Positions 1-9,334 of a stretch of 64,000 nt of DNA are shown here, one piece after another. Both the position numbers and the translations under genes were made by a program. Origin of the DNA: Bacteroidota bacterium. GTDB lineage: Bacteria; Bacteroidota; Bacteroidia; Cytophagales; Cyclobacteriaceae. The DNA lies in assembly GCA_018266055.1 (NCBI GenBank), contig JAFDYT010000008.1:481357-545356 (forward strand), given 5' to 3'. The notes under the pieces are model-generated. The model was not told the DNA's origin. It was given only the letters and a program-made list of their open reading frames with translations, and searched no databases. Position 1 is the stretch's first letter. Each line of letters begins with the position of its first letter.

Positions 1-1
1 T

Positions 2-658
2 ATTTCCAGGAGATATAACATTCCAGTCCTGGAAGATGCTGCGGAGGCCTTGGGCTCAAGGTTGGGCGATGTTTCGGTTGGAACTTTCGGAAAGGTTGGG
101 GTATTTTCGTTTAACAACAATAAACTCATCACCACCTATGGTGGGGGAGCCCTTGTGACTGATGACCAATCAGTCGCAGCCAATATTAACCTTTGGGCAA
201 GCCAGTCGCGCGACAACTTACCCTTTTACGAGCATAGGGAAATAGGATACAACTACAAAATGGGTCCAATAAATGCAGCCGTTGGGCTTTCCCAAATTGA
301 GGCGTTAGACTCAAAAATTAAACACAGAAGGGAAATCTTTACCTTGTATAAAGATCGATTTGGGCATGAAATGTTATGGCAGAGCGAAGGAAAGAACGTT
401 TTTACCAACAGGTGGATCACGGCTGGTCGTTTTGGCACGAATATGGACTGTAGAGCGCTTCAAAGAAAGTTGGCAGCTGCGGGAATAGAAACTCGCCTGC
501 TCTGGAAGCCTATGCATCTTCAACCGGTTTTTCAGGGGTTTCAAGCTCAGGAAAATGGCACCGGCGAAGGCCTTTTTTTGAATGGATTATCTTTTCCTTC
601 CGGGGATGATATGACACCTGAGAAAATTGACAGGATATATTCTCTGCTCAGGGGTTAA
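2..658 (+). CDS. DegT/DnrJ/EryC1/StrS-family sugar aminotransferase, C-terminal part (5' end outside window)
   Basis: The reading frame is open from the first bases, so the gene begins upstream and only about 218 C-terminal residues are here. The visible start resembles the family signature: an acidic EDAAEALGS stretch, then FSFNNNK followed by a Gly-rich GGGA turn. The Lys of NNNK (window residue 41) is the expected PLP Schiff-base lysine. The SFNxNK variant is the one found in PglE/LegC-like enzymes, which aminate C4 of UDP-4-keto sugars. A PglF/WbpM-type dehydratase lies 5.8 kb downstream on the same strand, so a UDP-bacillosamine-like pathway is a reasonable inference. Family assignment is firm; the exact substrate is not. 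Confidence 0.9.
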   Translation: MSRRYNIPVLEDAAEALGSRLGDVSVGTFGKVGVFSFNNNKLITTYGGGALVTDDQSVAANINLWASQSRDNLPFYEHREIGYNYKMGPINAAVGLSQIEALDSKIKHRREIFTLYKDRFGHEMLWQSEGKNVFTNRWITAGRFGTNMDCRALQRKLAAAGIETRLLWKPMHLQPVFQGFQAQENGTGEGLFLNGLSFPSGDDMTPEKIDRIYSLLRG

Positions 659-776
659 ACTCTGGTATAAAGAGGTGAATAATAGAGCATTCGGTCGGAT
701 GGCTAAACGATCAGTCAATCCGGTTACGAGTTAAGCTAAACAGGTATAAACTCTCTTAAAAACCATATATTGTTGT

Positions 777-784
777 TATTTTTG
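777..784 (+). promoter_or_regulatory. Bacteroidetes -7 promoter box before the giant T9SS protein
   Basis: TATTTTTG matches the TAnnTTTG consensus at all fixed positions. No clear TTG is seen at the expected -33 distance. The box ends 10 nt before the first ATG (795) and 28 nt before the second (813). Transcription starting just after it would leave almost no leader for 795, which favours 813 as the start codon. Confidence 0.5.
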
Positions 785-812
785 TGGATTAACTATGAGG
801 AAGACTAACGCT

Positions 813-3800
813 ATGAAGGATTTGAAGATTTATTTTATCAGCCTAATTGCGCTGATGGTGCAAACCACCGTGGTTGGTCAAACCGTTACCTCTACTAAAG
901 ATGGCAATTGGGATGATCCCACTGTTTGGAGCTGGAGCGCAAGCCCCCAATCGTATCCAACAAGTAGCAACTCTACCAGGATAAACGTCAATCATAAGAT
1001 TACTGTTAGTTCTACAGCCTTTCCGGTGGGTGGTGACTTGATAATAGACCAGACTACCATCGCCAACTCAGCTGCGGCAGATTTAATTATTAATTCAGGA
1101 GCAGGAGTCATTCTAAGTAATGGAACTGGCACCGATCTAACGTTTACAGGCACATCGGGAAAGATCGACGTCTCCGGGCAATTCGCTGCCAATACGGGTA
1201 CCACTTTCTCAGCAGGATACACCGCAGCTCAATTTAACTTCTTAGCAGGATCAACCTACGAACACAAAGCAGTTTCTCCCAATACAGCTTTGCCCGTAGC
1301 AAGCTATAACGCAACGAGTACAGTATTGATTGATGGTTACACGGGTGGAGGTACTTATACAGCTGCTTGGAATGTGGCTTTGGGAAATGTAACCTACAAT
1401 TGCCCGAGCCAAGCTGCAGGTATCACCAATTTCGCAGGGTTTCTTAGAAACATTCAAGGCGATCTTACTATTTTAAATACGGGTACAACGGGAAGAATAT
1501 ATTTCAACTCTACTGGTACTTCAACTGCGGCTTCCTCTTCTGCTATAAATATTGCTGGGAATTTTTCTGTATCAGGTGTTTCCAGGGTTTTTATGACAAC
1601 AACCGGAAATGTTGAAGTGTATGTGACAAAAGATTTCTTCTTCAATACCAGCACCGCTAATAATTCGGGCAGTGTGGCTGGAAGTGGCACCGGATTACTT
1701 CAGGTTACTGGCAATACTTCAATGGCAGGATCTTCCTCATGGAATTTTTCAAGTGGGGCCAATGGCAATGGTACGATAAAGATGTTGGGCAATCTTACCT
1801 GTGGTATTACTGCTACTGAAAGTGGTACGGGCTCGTCGCAAGGAAACTTTACCTTCTCAGGCGTTTCAGGTCAACAAAGTTTTGATCCAACCGGAGCAAC
1901 GTTTACCAATAATGTTAATGTAACAGTCAACAATGCATCGGGAGTAAATTTGGCTGCCGATCTTGTTCTTTCTGGTGGTCTTAACCTGACAAATGGGGCG
2001 TTATCATTACCTGGTATTAGCCTTACTTTAAATGGCGCTGTTAGCCAAACGTCTGGCTCCATTGCATCTCCCGCTAATTCGACGCTTATCATTGGTGGAT
2101 CAGGAACTCTTCCAGCCAACTTAACGATAGGGGCAGGATCTACCTTCGATACTTTTGAAATGAATCGGTCAGCTACCACACTGACCACTAATTCAACATT
2201 TACAGTTACTAACCTTCACCTTTATGCCGGAACCTTGGCCAACACGGCTAATGCCATTACGATGAACAGTGGTCTGGTAGACTTGCATGCCCTTTCTGCT
2301 GCTAACACAGGCGTTCTTTCCAATGTGTTAGCCGGAACATATGATCTTCAGTATACCAATAATGTTACTTTGAGCACAGGCGCTGAGCTACCTACATCCA
2401 CCACAGCATTAAATAATTTAACAAAGCTTGGAACGAGCACACTTACCGTGACCAAGAACATAACTATCAACGGAGATCTTACCGTTTCGGCGGGCACCAT
2501 TACAGATGGAGGTACTGCCCGAACTATCAATCTTGATGGAAATTACGTAAGTGGTGGCACGGCATCAACTTGGAGTGCTACGGGTACAACGTTTAATTTT
2601 TCCGGATTATCGGTGAGTACTTTTTCTGGTGCCATTTCTCCGGCCTTCAATGTGTTGAATTTTGCGAATGATGTAAATATCTCTTCAGGATTTAGCGTCA
2701 CTGGAAATCTTACTGTTTCGTCAGGGAAATCAGTTACTGCAACTGCAGGAACTTGTACTTTCAGTGGAACAACGACGCTTACCAATAACGGGACACTTAA
2801 TCTATTTGGAGTAACTATCCCTGCAGGAGGTACACTAAACTCTTCAGGCTCATTTAGTGTGGCAAGTACGTTCAATATCAATAGTACTGGAATTCTCAAC
2901 TCGACGGGGACGATCACTTTTAATGGAACAACCAGCCTTACAGGAACCAGTGCTAACAAGGCCTTTAAGAATATCACCGTGACCAGTGGAAGCACTTTTG
3001 GAGGCGCTGTAAATTGGATAATTAGCGGTACGCTTGACAATAGTGGTACTGTAAATTTCACCGCAGGGTCTTTGACTGTCAATGGAGCTGTTACTTTTCA
3101 AAACACCGGAGCTTTTGGGTTCAGCGGAATCTCAATTTTGGCAAGTCAATCACTTACCGCCAATTCTGATTTTGCGATGGCCGGTAGCTTGTCTGCCACT
3201 GGAAGTTTCCTTTCTTCAAAGAAAGTGACTATTACTGGTGCTAACACCATGACTGGAGCTGCTTCAAAAACATTTACAGATCTTACCATAAATGGAGGGG
3301 CTAGCTTTACACCAAATTCGATATACACGATTACAGGTAATATGGTAGTGAATGGTACCCTGAATGCTGGAAACAGCACCACCACATTCGGTGGCACTAC
3401 TGCCTTGTCGGGCTCTGGTGCGGCCACATTCAATAACCTTATAATTAGTGCCGGAAATTCGTTAAATGCTTCAATGCCTCTTACTGTTTCGGGAAGTACG
3501 TTCACCAATAACAATGTATTCTCAAACACTGCCCTCACAACATTTTCTCGTGCAGGAACTACCACCATTTCAGGTGCAGGAACTTCGTCCTTTGGGGCAC
3601 TGACTATCAATACCGGAACTACTTTAACGCCAAATCAGGCTTACTCCGTCGGCGGAAACTTGATTGTGAATGGAACGCTAAACGCAGGTGCTGCTACTTT
3701 TAACGGCACCACGACTATTAGCGGAACCCCTACAGCAATCAACTTCAGTAATGTGACTATTAGTGGCTCTTTGACCTCTTACTCAGGAAACATTACGGTG

Positions 3801-6254
3801 ACTGGAAATTTCACGAATAACGGCACCTTCGCAGGCAATGGTGGTACGGTGATTTTCTCAGCGCTTGCTGCCGGAACACATACTATCTCAGGATCAAGTC
3901 CCTCAACGTTCAGCAACATTAACGTATTGGGAGGAGCCACGGCCACCGATGTGACGCTGGCAAGTAGCCATAATTTGGCTGGAGTTTTAACATTGTCTGC
4001 CAACGGAGTGCTTAGCTCAGGTGGTTTTCTTACACTCCTTTCAACCGGCGATAACCCAACGGTGGATGCGAGTGTAGCGGCGATTCCAGCAGGAGCAAGT
4101 GTTACCGGAGATGTGATTGTACAACGCTATATGACAATCGAAGGGGCGAATAATACTCGCATTTATAGATATATTTCTTCGCCTGTCCAAAACGCTACTA
4201 TTGCTGACCTTCAGAATGAAATACCCGTCACGGGACCTTTTACCGGGTCAAGCGTTTGTTCCGGCTGTACTACCACCGCATCAATGTTCTGGTACGACGA
4301 AACAGTTGCAGGTGCGCAATCCAATGGGTACACAGCGTATCCCACGACTTCAAATGCTCAGACTTTTGTTGTTGGAAGGGGGTATGCAACCTTTGTAAGG
4401 GGTAATCTGCTTAGCGGTTCTGCGAAGTTCGATCTTCATGGCCCAATTAATTCAGGATTGATCAATTACGGAGTAACCTATACCTCAACATCGGGTGGTG
4501 CAGCAAACGACGGCTGGAATCTAGTGGGCAATCCTTATCCATCTACTATTGACTGGAATTCAGCTGCCGGTTGGACCAAGACCAATGTGGGAGGAACCAT
4601 ATACATGACCGACAATGGGTCAAATCCTAGTAAGGTAGCGACCTGGAATGGCTCTGTAAGTCAAAATGGAGGCTCACGGTACATATCTACTGGCCAGGCA
4701 TTCTTTATCCAGACAACGGCAGCTGCTCCAGTACTGACGTCTACTGAGAGCATAAAAGCCGCCGCGGGTACGCAAACCACATTTATCCGTGAAGCTGCCC
4801 CTTCGAATGTACTTAGGATTACGCTCAGCCAAGGATTAGTTCAGGATGAGGCCGTGATTCATTTCCGAGATAGTGCAACTGTCAATTTTGATTTTAAATA
4901 TGACGCTGTGAAACTTAAAAATCTTAAAAATGACAATAGCAGCACACCGTACATGAACCTATCTACGATTTCAGCTGATAATAATAAATTAGCAATCAAC
5001 TCAATGCCATTATCCGTATCAGAGTGTTCAACAGTTGTGTCTTTAGATGTATCTGATGTTCCGGTAGGGACCTACAATCTTAATTTCTCAAGCCAAAATA
5101 CTTTTAACGCGTTAGCCTCTTTTCAATTGAAAGATAATTTTACATCAACAGTGGTAGATTTGGGGAAGCAGTCAGATTATACTTTTCAAGTGACTTCAGA
5201 TGCAGCAAGTTACGGATCCGGTCGCTTCTCAATCACGGTTTCGTACCCTCAGGCACCAAGTCAGTTGGCATTAAAAACTGCTGATGTTTGTAAAGGCACC
5301 AATGCTAGTCTTACGGTATCCAATTCCATTCAAGGGTTGAATTACTTTGTAACTCTCGGAGGAAAATCGATGAGCACGGTGACGGCAGGCACGGGTGCGG
5401 ATCTTAATTTTTCAATTGCAAAAGATAGTCTGAAAGTAGGATTAGATACCTTGGTTGTGGTTGCAAAATCTCAATTCTGTTCGTCGTCATACTCCCAAAA
5501 AATTGCTCTTGCAGTTCAAGATATTTATGCGATAAGCAAAGTATCTTCAACTTCTGCTTGTCAGTCTGGAACAGTAATGTTATCTGCTAGTGGAGCCCCC
5601 GCAAACGGCTACTACAAATGGTATTTGAATTTGTCGGATACGGTTGCAATTGCCGGCGAGACTTCTGCTTCATATACGACCTCACAATTATCAAAGCCAC
5701 GCAGTTACTATGTTTCAACCGTCAATGCACTTGGGTGCGAGGGAACCAGATATGAAGTAAAAGCCAACATTATTAACTACGAGGATGCAACGGTGACCTT
5801 GTTGAACGACCTCAAGACTCTGCAATCAAACTACACTACAGGTAACCAATGGAATTTTGAAGGGCAACCAATTTCAGGGGCCATTACTGACGTGTACAAA
5901 CCGACAAAATCAGGGAACTACTCCGTCACTGTCTCCACCTTAGGTTGCTCCACGACTTCATCACCGGTTAGTTATTTGATCACTGGTGTAGAGAGTGAAT
6001 TCAATGTTGAAGGAAATCACATTTACCCGAACCCCACTTCGGGAGCGTTTACCATTCAAGCGAAGTTGTCAACCGAATCAACTGCTCAAATAATCGATGG
6101 TCAGGGAAAACAAATTGGAGTGACGCCAATGGTTTATACTGGCGGCGAATATTATAAGGGTAGTTATGATTTGACTTCCCAGCCTTCTGGTATTTATTTG
6201 ATCAGGATCGCTGATGGTAATGGTTGGATAACTCAAAAGGTGATCCGTAAGTAA
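813..6254 (+). CDS. Very large secreted repeat protein with T9SS type A sorting domain
   Basis: About 1,813 residues. The start at 813 gives a clean signal peptide (MKDLKIYF, hydrophobic core, then VVGQ); an upstream ATG at 795 would add six residues. Mature residues up to about 1100 are a Ser/Thr/Gly/Asn-rich beta-repeat region with recurring patterns such as GNLT, NGTL, TFSGTTTL and ISGAGT, resembling long beta-helix or adhesin stalks. A domain at about 1110-1320 contains the WNLVGNPYPSTIDW motif common in T9SS cargo. Ig-like segments with Cys pairs follow. The last ~80 residues hold YPNPTSG and a terminal GIYLIRI...K, the type A sorting tail that directs export by the gliding/T9SS machinery and surface anchoring. 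No enzymatic motif was recognised. It is probably a surface or extracellular matrix protein, and its placement between sugar-modification genes is suggestive only. Confidence 0.9.
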   Translation: MKDLKIYFISLIALMVQTTVVGQTVTSTKDGNWDDPTVWSWSASPQSYPTSSNSTRINVNHKITVSSTAFPVGGDLIIDQTTIANSAAADLIINSGAGVILSNGTGTDLTFTGTSGKIDVSGQFAANTGTTFSAGYTAAQFNFLAGSTYEHKAVSPNTALPVASYNATSTVLIDGYTGGGTYTAAWNVALGNVTYNCPSQAAGITNFAGFLRNIQGDLTILNTGTTGRIYFNSTGTSTAASSSAINIAGNFSVSGVSRVFMTTTGNVEVYVTKDFFFNTSTANNSGSVAGSGTGLLQVTGNTSMAGSSSWNFSSGANGNGTIKMLGNLTCGITATESGTGSSQGNFTFSGVSGQQSFDPTGATFTNNVNVTVNNASGVNLAADLVLSGGLNLTNGALSLPGISLTLNGAVSQTSGSIASPANSTLIIGGSGTLPANLTIGAGSTFDTFEMNRSATTLTTNSTFTVTNLHLYAGTLANTANAITMNSGLVDLHALSAANTGVLSNVLAGTYDLQYTNNVTLSTGAELPTSTTALNNLTKLGTSTLTVTKNITINGDLTVSAGTITDGGTARTINLDGNYVSGGTASTWSATGTTFNFSGLSVSTFSGAISPAFNVLNFANDVNISSGFSVTGNLTVSSGKSVTATAGTCTFSGTTTLTNNGTLNLFGVTIPAGGTLNSSGSFSVASTFNINSTGILNSTGTITFNGTTSLTGTSANKAFKNITVTSGSTFGGAVNWIISGTLDNSGTVNFTAGSLTVNGAVTFQNTGAFGFSGISILASQSLTANSDFAMAGSLSATGSFLSSKKVTITGANTMTGAASKTFTDLTINGGASFTPNSIYTITGNMVVNGTLNAGNSTTTFGGTTALSGSGAATFNNLIISAGNSLNASMPLTVSGSTFTNNNVFSNTALTTFSRAGTTTISGAGTSSFGALTINTGTTLTPNQAYSVGGNLIVNGTLNAGAATFNGTTTISGTPTAINFSNVTISGSLTSYSGNITVTGNFTNNGTFAGNGGTVIFSALAAGTHTISGSSPSTFSNINVLGGATATDVTLASSHNLAGVLTLSANGVLSSGGFLTLLSTGDNPTVDASVAAIPAGASVTGDVIVQRYMTIEGANNTRIYRYISSPVQNATIADLQNEIPVTGPFTGSSVCSGCTTTASMFWYDETVAGAQSNGYTAYPTTSNAQTFVVGRGYATFVRGNLLSGSAKFDLHGPINSGLINYGVTYTSTSGGAANDGWNLVGNPYPSTIDWNSAAGWTKTNVGGTIYMTDNGSNPSKVATWNGSVSQNGGSRYISTGQAFFIQTTAAAPVLTSTESIKAAAGTQTTFIREAAPSNVLRITLSQGLVQDEAVIHFRDSATVNFDFKYDAVKLKNLKNDNSSTPYMNLSTISADNNKLAINSMPLSVSECSTVVSLDVSDVPVGTYNLNFSSQNTFNALASFQLKDNFTSTVVDLGKQSDYTFQVTSDAASYGSGRFSITVSYPQAPSQLALKTADVCKGTNASLTVSNSIQGLNYFVTLGGKSMSTVTAGTGADLNFSIAKDSLKVGLDTLVVVAKSQFCSSSYSQKIALAVQDIYAISKVSSTSACQSGTVMLSASGAPANGYYKWYLNLSDTVAIAGETSASYTTSQLSKPRSYYVSTVNALGCEGTRYEVKANIINYEDATVTLLNDLKTLQSNYTTGNQWNFEGQPISGAITDVYKPTKSGNYSVTVSTLGCSTTSSPVSYLITGVESEFNVEGNHIYPNPTSGAFTIQAKLSTESTAQIIDGQGKQIGVTPMVYTGGEYYKGSYDLTSQPSGIYLIRIADGNGWITQKVIRK

Positions 6255-6264
6255 AATTGAACCT

Positions 6265-6456
6265 ATGAAAATTAGAAGCTTAGTATTTTTTTTATTTTTC
6301 ATCTTAGTCATTGGAACCATTGCAGTGAAGGCTCAACCTGGCGACCCTGGTGGTGGTGACCCGGATGTACCGATCACAGGTATTGAATACTTGGTTGGCG
6401 CAGGAGCACTTTTGGGGATTAGGAAATTCATTAAGAAAAATAGCAACAGGGCTTAA
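6265..6456 (+). CDS. Mini secreted protein with C-terminal sorting-like tail
   Basis: 63 residues in three parts. An N-terminal signal peptide (MKIRSLVFFLFF, ending KAQ) is followed by a short mature linker, PGDPGGGDPD. A C-terminal block then contains the motif VPITG, a hydrophobic helix (IEYLVGAGALLGI) and a basic end (RKFIKKN). This motif/helix/basic-cluster order resembles PEP-CTERM or PID-CTERM type sorting signals. Almost nothing remains as mature protein between the two signals. It starts 10 nt after the T9SS giant and ends 9 nt before the dehydratase gene, so co-transcription with both is likely. I recall similar mini-proteins next to polysaccharide genes in Bacteroidetes, but no function is known to me. 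Confidence 0.75.
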   Translation: MKIRSLVFFLFFILVIGTIAVKAQPGDPGGGDPDVPITGIEYLVGAGALLGIRKFIKKNSNRA

Positions 6457-6465
6457 TTTTACGAG

Positions 6466-8376
6466 GTGCTTCGAATATTCACAAAGTTTATCCGCAACCT
6501 TAGAATATTACCACGTTGGGTAATCATTTTTATTGATTTAGTTCTTATTTCCTTTTCTGCGTTACTAGGTTACCTTCTGCGGTTTAACTTTTCTTTGCGG
6601 GAGCTTGAGTATTATAGTTTTCAGAACGGCATATTATTATACACGATATGCGGATTGGTTTCTATCCTAATCACAAACAGCTATAAAGGGATTATCCGTT
6701 ACACCGGAATTCAGGATGGCGCGAGAATATTTATAATGACCATCTTGAACGTGGCGTTGGTTTGTGCTTCTAACTTAATTTTCTTTTATAACGACCGAGG
6801 GAATATAGTTCCTTACTCGGTTGTAATGATTAGCCTTCTGTCGTCTTTCCTGTTGCTGTTCAATTACAGGTTGCTGGTGAAGTACATTTTCTCCTATTAT
6901 AGAAACCTGATGATCAACAAAGCCCGTGTAATTATTTTTGGGGCAGGCCAGACAGGGATCATTACGCGTCATGTGCTTGAATCTACGCCACGGATGAAGG
7001 TAGCTGGATTCATTGAAGATGATCCTAACAAGGCGGGAAAAATCCTTGACGGTATAACAATCTATAAAGGAGATAAAGAAGAGCTGCCTCGCCTGTTGAA
7101 TGAACTGGATGTTGATGAACTTATTTTTACCGCAAAGGATATTTCGTTGGAACGAAAAAATGAAGTAGTCAATGCATGTATAAAAAATCAAATAAAGGTT
7201 AGAACAGTCCCGCCAGTCGAAAAGTGGGTAAAGGGCGAGTTAAGTTTTAACCAGATTAAAGAAATTAACATTGAAGACCTGTTAGGACGCGAAACAATTG
7301 TTCTAAACAATTCCAATGTGCAGTCGTCGTTGCGGGGAAAGAAAATTCTAATTACAGGAGCCGCTGGTTCGATTGGTTCCGAGTTATTCAGACAAGTGAT
7401 ATTAAACAGGCCATCGGTTGTTGTTCTGGTCGATCAATCCGAGTCAGCTCTTTATGAATTGGAAAGAGAGGCCTATAACGCTGACACCTCCGCGCGTTGT
7501 TTTTGTTACCTGGCCGATATCAATAACAAAGAGAGAATTCGTTTTTTATTTGAAGAGCATAAGCCGGACATAGTCTATCATGCGGCTGCCTATAAGCACG
7601 TACCCATGATGGAAAGCAATCCTTCAGAGGCTATTGTTTGCAATATTTTGGGAACAAAGATATTGGCTGATCTGGCGGTGGAATTTGGTGTGTCTAGATT
7701 TGTAATGATTTCTACTGACAAAGCCGTCAACCCTACGAACGTTATGGGTTGCTCGAAGCGAATCGCTGAGATATATGTTCAGTCGTACAATGACTATTTA
7801 GAATCGCGAGGTGTCGGCCATACCGCCTTTATTACCACCAGATTCGGAAACGTTCTTGGCTCAAATGGTTCTGTTATTCCTCTCTTTAAGAAGCAAATTC
7901 AGGAAGGCGGACCTATTACGGTTACACATCCTGAAATAACCCGCTATTTCATGACTATCCCGGAAGCTTGCCAGTTGGTGCTTGAGGCTGGTAGTATGGG
8001 CAAAGGAGGGGAGATCTTCATTTTTGATATGGGTAAGTCTGTGAAGATTCTTGACCTAGCTGAAAAAATGATATGGCTATCTGGCCTTGAGCCAGGAAAG
8101 GATATTGAAATTGTATTTACCGGACTTCGTGAAGGCGAAAAGCTTTATGAAGAATTATTGAACAATTCGGAAAATACCACGCGGACTCATAACCAGAAAA
8201 TAATGATCGCTAAGGTGAGTCATTATTCCTACGAGGAGGTAAACCGCTACGTCGAGCTATTCAATGATTTGATTAATGATCGCAATGAATTAAAAAGCGT
8301 AGCCTTGATGAAAGAACTGGTTCCTGAATACAAAAGCAACTATTCCCGCTACGAAGTTCTTGATAAAGAGAAGTAG
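6466..8376 (+). CDS. Membrane-bound nucleoside-diphosphate-sugar 4,6-dehydratase (WbpM/PglF/CapD family)
   Basis: 636 residues with a GTG start at 6466. The N-terminal ~150 residues carry about four transmembrane helices. A first Rossmann-like segment starts near residue 150 (VIIFGAGQTG). The catalytic SDR domain begins with TGAAGSIGSE at about 297-306. The active-site region has STDK (416-419), and Met427 with Lys431 (VMGCSK) replaces the usual YxxxK; this Met variant is characteristic of long WbpM/PglF enzymes. These convert UDP-GlcNAc to the UDP-4-keto-6-deoxy sugar at the inner membrane, starting synthesis of QuiNAc or bacillosamine-type sugars. The DegT aminotransferase at the left edge would act next. 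Length and motifs match the family well; the sugar substrate is inferred. Confidence 0.92.
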   Translation: MLRIFTKFIRNLRILPRWVIIFIDLVLISFSALLGYLLRFNFSLRELEYYSFQNGILLYTICGLVSILITNSYKGIIRYTGIQDGARIFIMTILNVALVCASNLIFFYNDRGNIVPYSVVMISLLSSFLLLFNYRLLVKYIFSYYRNLMINKARVIIFGAGQTGIITRHVLESTPRMKVAGFIEDDPNKAGKILDGITIYKGDKEELPRLLNELDVDELIFTAKDISLERKNEVVNACIKNQIKVRTVPPVEKWVKGELSFNQIKEINIEDLLGRETIVLNNSNVQSSLRGKKILITGAAGSIGSELFRQVILNRPSVVVLVDQSESALYELEREAYNADTSARCFCYLADINNKERIRFLFEEHKPDIVYHAAAYKHVPMMESNPSEAIVCNILGTKILADLAVEFGVSRFVMISTDKAVNPTNVMGCSKRIAEIYVQSYNDYLESRGVGHTAFITTRFGNVLGSNGSVIPLFKKQIQEGGPITVTHPEITRYFMTIPEACQLVLEAGSMGKGGEIFIFDMGKSVKILDLAEKMIWLSGLEPGKDIEIVFTGLREGEKLYEELLNNSENTTRTHNQKIMIAKVSHYSYEEVNRYVELFNDLINDRNELKSVALMKELVPEYKSNYSRYEVLDKEK

Positions 8377-8378
8377 GA

Positions 8379-9281
8379 CTATCTTCTCTTTAGGCCTCCA
8401 CGCTTGTTGTAGCGATACATAGATTTGTTACGACTTCTCTTAAGTAAGCCATTTCCGTTTCTTCCCTGAGTGAACGGTAAGTAGTATTCCACTTTTACGT
8501 TCAAAAGAAAATAGCTGTCGGTATTAGTGGGGTTTCCTCTTTTGGATCCTGCTTTGTAGTTATTTAAATCCGTAGTAGCAGCAGGGTTATAAAGCGGATT
8601 ATTAGGATTTTCAAAGTAGTTGGCAATGGGGTCGGTACCAGGAGCGATGTATTTAGAACTCACATCGTCAAGGTAATCGGTAAAGGTTTTTCTGTAACCT
8701 CCTTCAAACACAATATTTGTATTTGGTCCGGTTTTGATGCGTACTCCAAGTCCTACAGGAATTACAGGTACAACTCTGCTGTAACTCACACCTTCGGTAT
8801 GCAAAGGCTCTAAAGAATAGCTCTTTCCCTTATAATCAGCTTTAGGGTTAAAATACAGTAGGCCAATGCCGGTGAAGGCATAGACATCAAGTCCAGGTCT
8901 TCTATAATACCGATTTCCATTAGCATAGAGGTTAATGGCTCCTGTTGCACTAATTTCAAAACAACTCGAATGAAATGAAAGTCCACGTACTTTTCTGGAC
9001 GCGCTGTTGGCCTGAGCATCAGAACCTTCAAGAGAAAACCAGTTTAATTCTCCCCGAACGCTTATGCGTGGAGATACATAACGCTGAAGACCAACATTCA
9101 AATTGGGTTGAAACTTAATAGTGGTTCCTGGATTAGACAATTCTCCGTAATACGTGGAAGAACCTGTTCCAGCAGTTAAGATGAGCGTCCGCTCGCGCCG
9201 TACAGCAAAAAAGCTTTGTGCATTGGTCAGTTCGGGTAAAACCGAAATCGCAATCAACAATACGGGTAGTAAACCTCTCAT
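8379..9281 (-). CDS. Outer-membrane beta-barrel protein
   Basis: 300 residues. The N-terminus is a Sec signal peptide (MRGLLPVLLIAISVLPELTNA, cleavage likely before QSFF). The rest alternates polar and hydrophobic residues with aromatic girdle residues, as in Bacteroidetes OmpA-like/DUF6089-type barrels: GTGSSTYYGELSNPG near the start, YAFTGIGLLYFNPKADY in the middle, and the ending VKVEYYLPF followed by an unusually basic Arg/Lys/Asn-rich tail. It is convergent with the dehydratase gene, with two bases between the stop codons. The short cationic tail after the last strand is odd for a barrel and may be periplasmic. No specific function was recognised. Confidence 0.75.
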   Translation of the reverse strand: MRGLLPVLLIAISVLPELTNAQSFFAVRRERTLILTAGTGSSTYYGELSNPGTTIKFQPNLNVGLQRYVSPRISVRGELNWFSLEGSDAQANSASRKVRGLSFHSSCFEISATGAINLYANGNRYYRRPGLDVYAFTGIGLLYFNPKADYKGKSYSLEPLHTEGVSYSRVVPVIPVGLGVRIKTGPNTNIVFEGGYRKTFTDYLDDVSSKYIAPGTDPIANYFENPNNPLYNPAATTDLNNYKAGSKRGNPTNTDSYFLLNVKVEYYLPFTQGRNGNGLLKRSRNKSMYRYNKRGGLKRR

Positions 9282-9334
9282 TATGCAAAATTTGCTACTA
9301 ATTTATGCAAATAACCCCAATAAGGAAACCTCGG

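Noticed and set aside
2543-3082. Long antisense ORFs (e.g. 179 and 154 residues) opposite the T9SS giant
   Set aside because: They are low-complexity Val/Pro/Leu-rich translations of the complement of a Thr/Asn/Gly-rich repeat gene, without domains, promoters or plausible starts.
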